From Chlorella sorokiniana (lineage: Eukaryota; Chlorophyta; Trebouxiophyceae; Chlorellales; Chlorellaceae), in the NCBI GenBank assembly GCA_025917655.1, contig CP084612.1:310001-374000 (forward strand): a DNA stretch of 64,000 bases, read 5' to 3'. Positions 46,279-54,962 of this stretch are shown piece after piece (the first letter of the stretch is position 1; the number at the start of each line of letters is the position of its first letter). The position numbers and the translations under genes are program-made. A model generated the notes under the pieces. It worked only from the letters and a program-made list of their open reading frames with translations, was not told the origin of the DNA and ran no database searches.

Positions 46279-47650
46279 GGCGTTGGAGGGTTTCAGGCCT
46301 GCGGGGCGGACGGAAAACATCAGGGTCACGAATGTGAGCCTTTAAAGCGGTGAACGAGGGGCCCACGCTGCGCTGCTCCTCGCATGAGGGAAGCCGATTT
46401 GGCAAGGCTTGGGTAAGCCTTGGCCTCGGAGTCGTCCGGCGACGGCCGCGCTCCAGGCCTCACAAACAACGCCTGGGGCGGTTTGCAGGCGACGGTGGAC
46501 TCCCCAGGAGAACGGGTGCATGACGTGCTCTCCCCATCCAGCCGCAGCCTTCCGCAGCCGCCGGCTCACCTGTCTCGCGGTGATTTACGCCAAACAAGGG
46601 GGCTTTGCGGATTCTGAAAGGTGCAAACGCCTGGTTGGGCTGTGGTGCGGGTCGGGAGTCTGAACGAGTAACCGCGTGGGCGTTTGTGGAGGTTGGAACA
46701 AGGCTGTTGGATCACAGAAGAGTCGATAAATCGAGAACGACGGGGGAAGTGATGAGGAATAGCTCACAACAGGCTTGTGCCCCGCCGTTTTATGAGCCAC
46801 GCTAGCCATGCAACTGGTTAGTAGATGCATGAGCGATGGGTGGGTGGGCCGGATCCGGCCTCCAACTCTTTCATTGCCGGCCACAATCGTGTTGTAAGCC
46901 AGCGGCGGCAAGGGTTGCACGCAGAGGGCTTCCTCCCACGCACCACAGCTGCCGCCGCTGGCTGTGACGCGCGGCTCACCACATAAGTCCCAACCGAGTG
47001 GCATACCCCACCGCCATGGTTTGCACGCACCCAGTCCAGGGGGCACTCCAGAGCTGTCTTGGGACAGCCTTCTCGCATGCTGGGCCCGGCAAAGGCTGGC
47101 CACGCTGCGGCCTCGTCCTGACGCACTTCCCTGGCCGGCGGCAGGCGGCAGGGCCATGCCAAAGGCCAACCAGCGGCACACGCGTCGCGTGATCCTTCAC
47201 ACCACAACCGATGAGGCAACACGCAAGCCCAGCTGCCAGCCTGACGAAGCGCAGGCGAGCCGGGCGCGGCTGGCGCTGCAGGGTTGCCGCTGCTGGCTGC
47301 TGCCCCTGCCAACACCAGCGCAGGCAGCGGCGCAACGAACATCCTCACAAATACACAGGGACACGAGATCAAGGCGGTCGGTGTGAGGCAAGGAGCATTA
47401 ACCCTCCCCGTTGGGGGAGTGGCCTAGGTGCCGCAGCGCGCACGCCATGGCCCTGCAGCTGCCCGCTCCAGAAGCTGGTGCTGATGCGCGGCTGACCGAA
47501 CTGACCTGCTGTCCTGCTGTAACCTGGGCACGCCTTGCTGTGACAAGGAACGGGTCAAAACGCACCCTGGCAAAATCATTGGAAAATTGTAGCAGAAAGC
47601 GACAGAAAACCTTGGGTGCAGCATTGGCCACGGGCGCCGCCAAGCAGCCG
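46279..47650. other. Region without a supportable gene
   Basis: Minus-strand ORFs of 120-198 codons overlap here (for example 47181-46585 and 47372-46818) but show no recognisable motif, no consistent splice structure and rich Cys/Trp content typical of non-coding GC-rich frames. Some 5' exons of the B3 gene could lie at 46330-46600. Otherwise nothing is seen. Confidence 0.35.
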
Positions 47651-49196
47651 TCACTCGGGCGTCACCAGCAGCACGGCCTGCCAGGCTGCCGCCACCAGCA
47701 GAAGGCACCAGCTCAGCCCATCCACAGCCCGTTCCTCTGCATGCGCCGCCAGCCAAGCAAGAACGCCTTCGTAACAACGCTGCCCTGCAACCCTCGCCGC
47801 TGCCGGCTGCACGGGCGCGCCTGCCTCCGAGGGGGCAAACGCAAGCTGCGCTGCGCCCGGCTGCCCGGCCGCTGCTGCGCTGCCGACGACGGCAGGCCTG
47901 GGAGGGCTGCTCGCGGCTTTGCCGCTGCTGGCCCGCTTCAGCAAGCTGCTGCACTCCGCTCCGGCTGCAGGCTGCGGCTGGCTGGGATGAAGCAGCATCC
48001 GCTGCTCCGCATGGGTCGCTATCAGCCGCCGGTGCCGCTGAAACAGCAGGCTCTCCGCCACCGCCAGTCCCAACGTGGGCGCCACAAAACCCAGCAGCAG
48101 CTCTGCCGCCCCCAGCACCGCCTTGCAGCGGCCCGCCGCATCGTGAGCCGCCACCAGAGGCACGCCTGGGGCAGCCGCCGCTGCAGCAGCAGCGCCGAGA
48201 GGGCGCCGTAGGCGACGGCGGCGCCGCGCTGGGCCGCGGGGTGTTGGAACGCGGCGGTGGCGCAGATGTCGCCGTTGCGCTGCGCGATCAGCAGCATGGT
48301 GGCTGCTTGGGCGGGGATGTGCAGCGCGAGGCGCACCGGCCGTGCCAGGGCCTGCAGTGGTGGCAGGAGCATCAAACAGCACGCGTTTGGCACGTGTTTT
48401 GGCTGCCGCTTGTACGAGCTTTACACTCGCGGGAACGGCAGCCCCACGAAAGCCGCTCCCAATGTGCTCATGCGACAGCGGCGCTCACCAGGATGCTGCC
48501 TGTGGCAGAGAAGCTGGCAAAGAGCACGAGCAGGCAGAAGGCTAGCCCGTCCCGCAGGGCGCTGCCGCCGCTGAAGGGCGGCGTCCCGTTGAGGGCCACG
48601 GCCGTGATCTTCCATGCTGTTGGCGAGGCAGCCACCGCCAGCCTGAGCACTGTCGTCGGCAGCTCCCGGTATCGGACCCAAGCGGCCGGGTGGCGGCGCC
48701 GCCAAGGCAGCGTGCCGACGGTGGCAACGCCGCAGGCAGCCAGGAACGCAAGCTCAACGGGGACAGCGGTGCTGCACGATAGGCGCCGGCCAGGATGACT
48801 ATCTGCAAGGGAGAGAAACCGGGGAGTCGTCAGTGCGGGCAAGGCTCCCGGGAGCTCCCAGCTGCCTGGGCCCGGGTTGATAGCGATGTTATTGTTCGAC
48901 ACACTTACAAGGGCTAGTATATCCAGGAAAGGCTTGTCCTGAGCAGCCAGCCCCTCTCCCACAAAGTCGGGCAGCGAGGGCAGGGCCGCAGAGAGCCCAT
49001 GGCTCATTTGATTCCCTTCCTGGAGGAAAATCGCAACGCAATCTGACGAAGGAAGGCCTTCGGTGAGCTGCACAACCAGTTCCCTCCAGGTCCCCCAAGG
49101 CGCCACTGGCGTGACGAGCATCAGGCAAGCTTTGCCCTCCAACCCATTGAATGCGAATCTGCTGGGCCCCTCTTGTCGACAGATACTGTTGAACAT
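47651..49196 (-). CDS. Unrecognised multi-pass membrane protein
   Basis: Exons: start-48909 (strong donor GTAAGT), 48802-48489 and 48351-47651. Hydrophobic segments suited to membrane helices: VELAFLAACGVATVGTL, LAFCLLVLFASFSATGSIL, LLLGFVAPTLGLAVAESLL and WCLLLVAAAWQAVLLV. Loops are Arg/His-rich (RHPAAWVRYREL, FQRHRRLIATHAEQR). Two one-base deficits are needed to keep the frame: near 48780 and at 48168-48171. The start is uncertain. ATG 49196 is used; the in-frame ATG 49262 would overlap the last exon of the next gene upstream, whose stop is at 49210. The two may be one gene with an unrecognised intron. No family recognised. Confidence 0.55.
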
Positions 49197-49209
49197 GTTG
49201 TTGTCAAAA

Positions 49210-50793
49210 TCATTGGAAGTGTCTTGAGGTTTCGTAGGCTCCGATGCTGGCCAGTGCCGCACACACAGCTGCGAACGGCTGCCACAGCCAAGCCAGCAGC
49301 AGCACCCACACCACGCCAGCTCCCCCGGTCCGCCGCTTCACGGGGCCAGCAGGCAAGCAGCATGCAGCAGAACCGCACGGCAAGCCAGCCTGGCGGCTGC
49401 AGCTTTGGCTGCTGCGCCGGGTCGGGCCGCCGCGCTGGGGCGCCCCTGTTCGCTCCAGCGCCCCGCGCTGCTGTGCCGCCTCCCGCTCGTGCTCTCCCCC
49501 TGCCGTGCCAGCCTCTGCTGCAGCTCAGAAAACCCCCCGGCTCAAGGCGTCGCGCTGCTGCTGCATGGCGGCTGTTGCAGCCTTGCCGGCCATCAGCTTG
49601 CGCTGGGCAGCAGCCAGTTGGAGACGCAGCTGGGCCGCCTCGCGCCCCGCTGCTCCAGCCCATGCGGCTGCGGCGGCCTGCTGCCCTTGCAGATGCTCCG
49701 CCGCGGCGCGCTGCAGCTCAAGCAGCTGCCCGCGCAGAGCGCCTGCCTGCCGGCTGGCAGCAGCAAGAAGAGATCACTGTCATATCAGGTTGACAGCGCA
49801 TGGGTGCTTCCCAGTGGCATGTCTTCATGGGCTGGGCAGTCGATTATTGCCAGTTGTGGGCAGATTGGCATCATAGAGTGAGAGGGGAGAGGTAAAATCA
49901 GCTCAAAGCTGCAGAAGCTGCGAGCCAGCTGCACAGAAGAAAAGAGCAGAGAAGGAGGGCGCCAAGAATGCCAAGCGCTTGTCGTGCATGTTTGGGCTGC
50001 GTTCATTGCGCCACAGGTGACACTGCTGTGGGCCGTGCTGGCATACCACAGGGCTGGCCTTGGACCATTCGGCAAGACCAGGGGCCGAGTTTTGGCCCGA
50101 ATCGACAGGGGCTTGACACATTCAGCTGACACTGCGGTATGGGCCCTGACGACAGCAGCGGAGAGGCCTTGCCATCCTCCAGTTTTCTGGTCCTGAGGGG
50201 GCTGCCCAGGCGAGCCCCGCGGCGCACTCGCTACCAAGCTGCCCTGTGCTTGCCCTCTGCTCCCAGTGCCTCCAAGCCCCCTGCTCTTGCTGCCAGCCCC
50301 TCACGCTCCCTCTCCCCTCCCATTCCTGACCGCAGCTGTGAAGAGCTTGAGAAAGCAGCAGCACGCGGCTGCCAGGGACAAGACCGGTGCTAGCTCGCTG
50401 CCGCCGCCGCCCGCCGCCTGCGACTGCCCGCTCGCCCGCCGCCCGCCGCCGCCTGCTCACGTTTCCTACAGCCTGGTGCAGGTTTGCCACCAGGGAGGCT
50501 GCAGGAGACTTCGTCGGCCCAAGAAGGCCATCAACGGACAGCGAGGATGAGCCCCCTCCTTCTGGGCAGGCTGGAGCTCTGCAGGTGGGCGCCGCGTCAT
50601 CTTCCGGGCTTCTTGTTCTCTGTCGGATGCTGTTGCTGCTCCCGGGCATGCCGGCACAAAGCCTCCCGCCTGTAGCCGATGCCGCCGTACGCGCCGTCGG
50701 CGCCTCTTCCAGCTTTCGCCTGGTATTCTCACACAACTTGCCCACATCCATCTGCGCACAGGCGCCTTGCGCTGTGCAAGCCGCAAGGCGCAA
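49210..50793 (-). CDS. Coiled-coil protein with C-terminal tail anchor (unrecognised)
   Basis: A minus-strand exon from about 49757 encodes a long coiled coil (LRGQLLELQRAAAEHLQ, REAAQLRLQLAAAQRKL) and then, after a frame slip around 49370, a basic stretch KRRTGGAG and a single hydrophobic segment VVWVLLLAWLWQPFAAV close to the stop (YETSRHFQ, TGA 49210-49212). This layout is that of a tail-anchored golgin-like or tethering protein. A likely first exon lies at 50793-50483 (VDGLLGPTKSPAASLV, LEEAPTARTAA); intermediate exons were not resolved. A G-run near 49530 also breaks frame. Part of the first exon is duplicated in inverted orientation just to its right. Confidence 0.5.
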
Positions 50794-50880
50794 GGCGCCT
50801 GTGCGCAGGTGGATGTGGGCAAGCTGTCTGAAGATACCAGGCGAAAGCTGGAAGAGGCGCCGACGGGGCGTAAGGCGGCG
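50683..50880. repeat. Inverted duplication 1 (arms about 91 bp, roughly 90% identical)
   Basis: The left arm 50683-50772 and right arm 50788-50880 are reverse complements with about eight differences, joined by a 15-bp centre. Both arms can be read outward as the same peptide (VDVGKL…TRRKLEEAPT), with Met-Asp/Cys-Glu on the minus copy and Val-Asp/Ser-Glu on the plus copy, so an exon fragment has been duplicated head to head. Confidence 0.9.
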
Positions 50881-52362
50881 TCTTCAGCTGCCGCGCAGGC
50901 CCTGCTGCAAGGCCATGCAAGCCCCGCGGTGTGCCCCCGCAGGGCGTCGCGCGGGTGGCTCAGTATTGTTTCCCTGCTTCGCGGCCCGGCAAGGCCATGC
51001 AAGGCCCCCACCCCGGCCCTGAAGCAGCGGAAACGATCCTGAGCTACCTTGCACGACGCCCTGCGGGGGCACACCGCGGACTGTCGCGGCGGCGGGCGTC
51101 ACTCAGGTCGGCTGCACAAGTCGGGCGCTTCCTTGCCGGCACCCTGTCCCTGTCCCCCACCCGGCCAGCTCAGCGTGCCCCTCGCCCGCGCAGGCCCAGC
51201 CGCCCGAGTTCTTTGAGCTGAAGGGACCAACAAACCCACACCCGCACCCACACCCACCTGATTCATCATGTCGACGGAGAAGAGGACATCGTGGCGGCCG
51301 CGCATGAAGATGCCCCCGGGTTGGCAGCAGCGGTGGGGGCTGCCACGCCGCGTGGCGCGGAGACAGGCGGCACTGCAGCTGTCATATCCCCCTACATACT
51401 CCGCGCCACGCGGCGTGGCAGCCCCCATAGCCGCCGCCAACCCGGGGGGCATCTTCATACGCGGCTGTCGCAATGTCCTCCTCTTCTCTTTCCACATATG
51501 AATCAGGTGGGTGTGGGTGCGGGTGTGGTGGGGGAGGGGGGGGGGGGAGCAGGGGGGGGGTGTGCTGCTGCTTGGGGTGTTGCTGCCTTGGGGAGGGGCA
51601 GAAGCTTATCACAGCCCCGCTCACAGCCTCAACGCGCCGCCACCGAAGATGCTCCGGACGCCGGTGAGCAGCGAGGGCGGCGGCGACCCCTCCAAGCTGG
51701 TTGCGCCGGTGATAGACTGCGCCGTGCACAACACCCACACGCACGGCTACAAGGCTGTGGTGACCCGCGGTGGGGGCCCCGCCGGAGCATGCGCAAGGAG
51801 AGCTGCACGCCCGACAATGCCACTTTCTTCTCAAGAGCCAATGCTGCTGCGCGCTGCCACAACCCCGTTCTGCTGGGGACGTGTTCCTGCACAACCCCGC
51901 GGCCCCGCAGATGGCGGCAGTGTTTGGCCAGGTGTGTGGGTGTGTGGGTGGGGGGTGTGTGTGTGTGTGTGTGGGGGGGCTGCGCGCGCTTGGCTTGAGC
52001 TGGCCTGCTCCGCCAGCTCCCCTTTCAATCCGTGTGCCTCAGCTTGCCAGTGCGCAGGGCCAGCAGTTTGGCCTCTTTCTGCAGCGGCAGCTGCAGGCTG
52101 GGGAGATGGCGCAGGTTGGCGGCCGCGTGGTCGACGTGAGCGGGCCCCTGGCGGAAGCCGTGGTGCAGCTGCTGCTGGGCACCCCCGGCCACCTACAGTT
52201 GGGCGAGGCGCTGCAGCACGAACCGAGCGTGTGCGACGGCCTCAAGACGGCCTCTGCGGCGCTGCGGCTGCGGCCCTGCGGTTTGCTGCCGCTCCTCATG
52301 TTATGCATGGCGCACATTTGCAGCTCGTCTCATGTCAAGCACGGCGCACGTTTGCAGCTCTA
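50790..52362 (+). CDS. Possible plus-strand gene of unknown function over the inverted duplications
   Basis: Exon-like pieces: KLSEDTRRKLEEAPTGRKAA (right arm of duplication 1), AQPPEFFELKGP near 51190, LRTPVSSEGGGDPSKLV and DCAVHNTHTHGYKAVV (51629-51770, after a CTCACAG acceptor), VFLHNPAAPQMAAVFGQ (51885-51930, before GTGTGT) and FGLFLQRQLQAGEMAQVG (52045-52260). They are protein-like and mostly bounded by splice consensus, but frames do not join without slips and I recognise no family. It may be a real gene damaged by the inverted duplications, or a gene plus pseudogene pieces. Confidence 0.35.
50924..51079. repeat. Inverted duplication 2 (exact 26-bp tips, longer imperfect stem)
   Basis: 50924-50949 and 51054-51079 are exact 26-bp reverse complements. 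Homology continues inward at lower identity (GTGGCTCAGTATTGTTTCC against its partner near 51022-51046), so the unit forms a stem of about 65 bp with a loop of about 20 bp. Its centre (about 51001) differs from those of the neighbouring duplications. Confidence 0.9.
51237..51528. repeat. Inverted duplication 3 (arms about 124 bp) carrying an exon-intron junction
   Basis: Left arm about 51237-51360, right arm about 51400-51528, loop of about 40 bp. Each arm contains a coding stretch ending in the same splice donor (AATCAG then GTGGGTGTGG): on the minus strand in the left arm (GGIFMRGRHDVLFSVDMMNQ) and on the plus strand in the right arm (GGIFIRGCRNVLLF, then an in-frame stop). Identity is roughly 85%. 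Confidence 0.9.
51529..51560 (+). repeat. G-homopolymer-rich intronic tract
   Basis: Several runs of five or more G, one of about 12, directly after inverted duplication 3. Such a tract is likely to be miscounted in sequencing and could form G-quadruplexes. Confidence 0.7.
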
Positions 52363-52835
52363 AGGTGGGCTGCCACGGGCTGCCTGCCCGGCCGCGGCCT
52401 GCCCAACCGCAGCCCAGTCTTCGGGTGCTGACCAGGGAAGCATGTCCAGCAGCCAGCTGTCCTGCCCAGCATGGCCGCGCTTCAGGTGCTGGGCAAGGCT
52501 GGTGGCGGCGGCGCTGTGCAGCCCCTTCCAGGGCGGCCTGGGCCCTCGTCTCATGGTTATCACGGCCGCGAAGCTTAAATCTGGGAGCGGGGCAGGTGGA
52601 AAAGGGGGTGGCTTGAAGTGTGGGTGTGAGGGTGCAGGCGCCGGCAATCCAAGGGGCGCTGCATGGGCGCCACATATGTCACCTCACGTGAGGGTTTGCA
52701 GATGGGCAGATCATCCTTGGGAAAGTGTTGGAGATCCCGTTTGCGACATCCGCAAGCTCGCCAACGCGTCCGCCCTCCCATCTCTTCTCTCCACCCGGAG
52801 AACCTCCCTCGCTCCGCCACCCGACAGCCTCAGCC
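52363..52835. other. Intergenic region upstream of the GST gene
   Basis: No supported gene. A short direct repeat (GGCGCAC…TTTGCAGCTC) lies at about 52309-52360 at its left border. The stretch from about 52550 to 52830 is probably the GST promoter and 5' leader. Confidence 0.4.
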
Positions 52836-54382
52836 ATGTCTGCCGCAGCCATGCCCAAGCTCTACGTAGATCGCATGAGCCAGCCGGCCCGCACCTGCAT
52901 CTTGTTCTGCAGGTGGGCCGCCGCCGTTTCCGCCGCCCCGCTGCTTTCTGGACTTGTTCCATCTGACGACACTGGAATCTCTGCTCCCTTGCTTGGTCCC
53001 CAACCTCAGCCCACCCCCTGCACCCATGCACCAGGGTGGCGGGCATCCCGTTTGAGGAGGTGCGGGTCAGCATAGCCAGGCAGGAGCAGCGGCAGGCGGA
53101 GTACCTGGGGGTCAACCCGCTGGGCAAGGTGCCGGCGCTGCGGGACGGCGACGTGTGCCTGCCTGAAAGCGCCGCCATCATGCAGTACCTGGCCGACACG
53201 CGGGCGGTACCGGACCACTGGTACCCAAGTGAGCTTGGAGTTGGGGCGAAAGGGGGATCAGTATGACAGCGTCGCACTGCTGCCGACTGCTGCCACTGCC
53301 GACCGCTTCTGCCGCTGGTCGTGGGTGCTTGCTGGGGCCAGCAGGCAGGCACCTCTGTCACAGCCCAGCCGGCGGCCTTGGTTGCGCTGCAGAGGACCCT
53401 GTGGCGCGGGCGCGGGTGAACGGGGCCATGGCCTGGCACGGCTCCACGCTGCGCATCGGTTCCATGGTGGTGGGCTGGAACAGAGCCATCAGCCTCACGT
53501 GAGCACGGCATCAACCCCCCAGGAGTGTGTGCCGGCTGGAGGGCTGGGGGGGGGCAGCGGCAGCTCCGCTCTGCATTCTTGCTTCTTGGACGCACGCAGC
53601 GCTGCGGTGCTTGGCTGCGCAGCGTGCAGACTGGCTGGGGCTGCGCAGCTCCCTGCGTGAGATCTCGCTCCCGGGCAGCTGTTTGTAGATTGATGAGCTG
53701 CTGCCCATCTGGATGGCAGTGTCCCCCAACCACCTCGCTCCTCCCCTGCCCCCAGCCTGGGCTTCGAGGGCAACGAGCAGCTGGTGCAGAGCTACGGGCT
53801 GCCCACGCTCAAGGCCGCGCTCAAGGTGGGGGGTGGGGGGGGTGGGGAAGGGTGCGATGGGGGAGGGTGGCTGCTGCGCAAGGTGGGAGGGCGGTGAATG
53901 CGGTAGCGGCAGCCGCGACGCTACCCCCCCCTTCCCTCCCCTCCCCTCTCTGGAGCCCCCTTTCGCCAATCACTCCCACTCCTCACCCCCAGTCCCACAC
54001 CACAACTCTTTTACCCCTCCCCCCTCCCCCCCCGCCCGCCACACACACACACTCACGCGGCCAGGCCCTGGATGAGGTGTGGCTGCGGGAGGGCCCCTTC
54101 GTGGCGGGCCAGGCCCAGCCGTCCATCGCCGACCTGCTGCTGGCTTGTGAGGTGGAGCAGAGCTGCCTGCTGGACGGAGCGCTGCTGGTGCGTTCCAAGC
54201 GGTTCCGGACTTTCGGATTGGGGGCAGGGGGGAAAGGGGGCTTGAGAAGAGCGGGGGCACGTGCTTGCTGCGTCCGCTGCCTGCGGCGGCTGGGCGACCG
54301 CCAGCACATGCCCGCCATTCCATGCCGGTCAGGTGAAGCCAGCCGCCCAGCGCCCCTTCCGCCCCTTGGCCCGGTTGTGGCG

Positions 54383-54413
<31 letters not shown>

Positions 54414-54764
54414 TCATATACGGCTGTGCCCCATCCCCCACCCACAACCCCCCTCCCACTCAGCCGCCCTCCATGGCCGAGCTGCTGGAGCCGCACCCCC
54501 GCCTGCGCGCCTGGCTGGCGCGGCTGCGGGAGGCCTGCGCGCCGCACTACGACGGTGAGCGACGGCGTCGGCCAGCCCGCTTTGCTTGCTTCGCTGCAGC
54601 CGCCGCCTGGCAGCGCGCAGGGCTGGACTCCTCTTTCCCAAAGCGGACAGCAGCACCGCCCCTTCACCCGCCTGCCCCGATGCCCCGCAGAGGTGCATGC
54701 GCTGCTGCGCAAGTCACGCGACCGCCTGGTGGCCCGCACCAAGGGCGGCGCCAGCAAGCTGTGA
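52836..54764 (+). CDS. Theta-class glutathione S-transferase
   Basis: Cytosolic detoxification enzyme that conjugates glutathione to electrophiles or reduces peroxides. Seven exons with exact phases and no frame slips: 52836-52912, 53035-53228, 53393-53498, 53756-53825, 54065-54187, 54464-54554 and 54691-54764 (TGA). The N-terminal thioredoxin fold reads KLYVDRMSQPARTC, with the early Ser of the theta active site (DRMSQPAR). VNPLGKVPALRDGD supplies the cis-Pro motif and ESAAIMQYLADT the glutathione gamma-glutamyl contact (E-S). The C-terminal helical domain has FVAGQAQPSIADLLLACEVEQ, the N-capping box of GSTs. The length of about 240 residues fits the class. It is convergent with the condensin gene. 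Confidence 0.93.
54381..54411 (+). repeat. CA dinucleotide microsatellite in a GST intron
   Basis: About 15 CA units in the intron 54188-54463. Similar but shorter CA/TG tracts occur in introns at about 21226-21250 and 17306-17330. Confidence 0.9.
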
Positions 54765-54906
54765 GCGGCGGGTTGGCGCTGGCACAGTGGCAGGCAATGC
54801 TGCGGCCTGCCTGCACTGGAGGCACGTTTTTGGCTCCAGGAGCTGCCTGGTAGCAAACCCTAGTTTTTAAAGTGTCTGATGCTCTTGAACTTTTCCTGTT
54901 TTGAAT

Positions 54907-54911
54907 TTACA
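54907..54911 (-). terminator. TGTAA polyadenylation signal for the condensin gene
   Basis: TTACA on the plus strand, about 52 nt past the minus-strand stop at 54963, in a locally AT-rich stretch. It matches the green-algal poly(A) signal in sequence and position. Confidence 0.55.
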
Positions 54912-54962
54912 GTTGTTCCTGAAGCTGCCTTGACTCATGCGTTTAAGCTGTGCCAGGCGGTT

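Noticed and set aside
46585-47372. Overlapping minus-strand ORFs of 180-198 codons
   Set aside because: Composition typical of chance frames in GC-rich DNA, several frames equally open, no splice structure or family motif.
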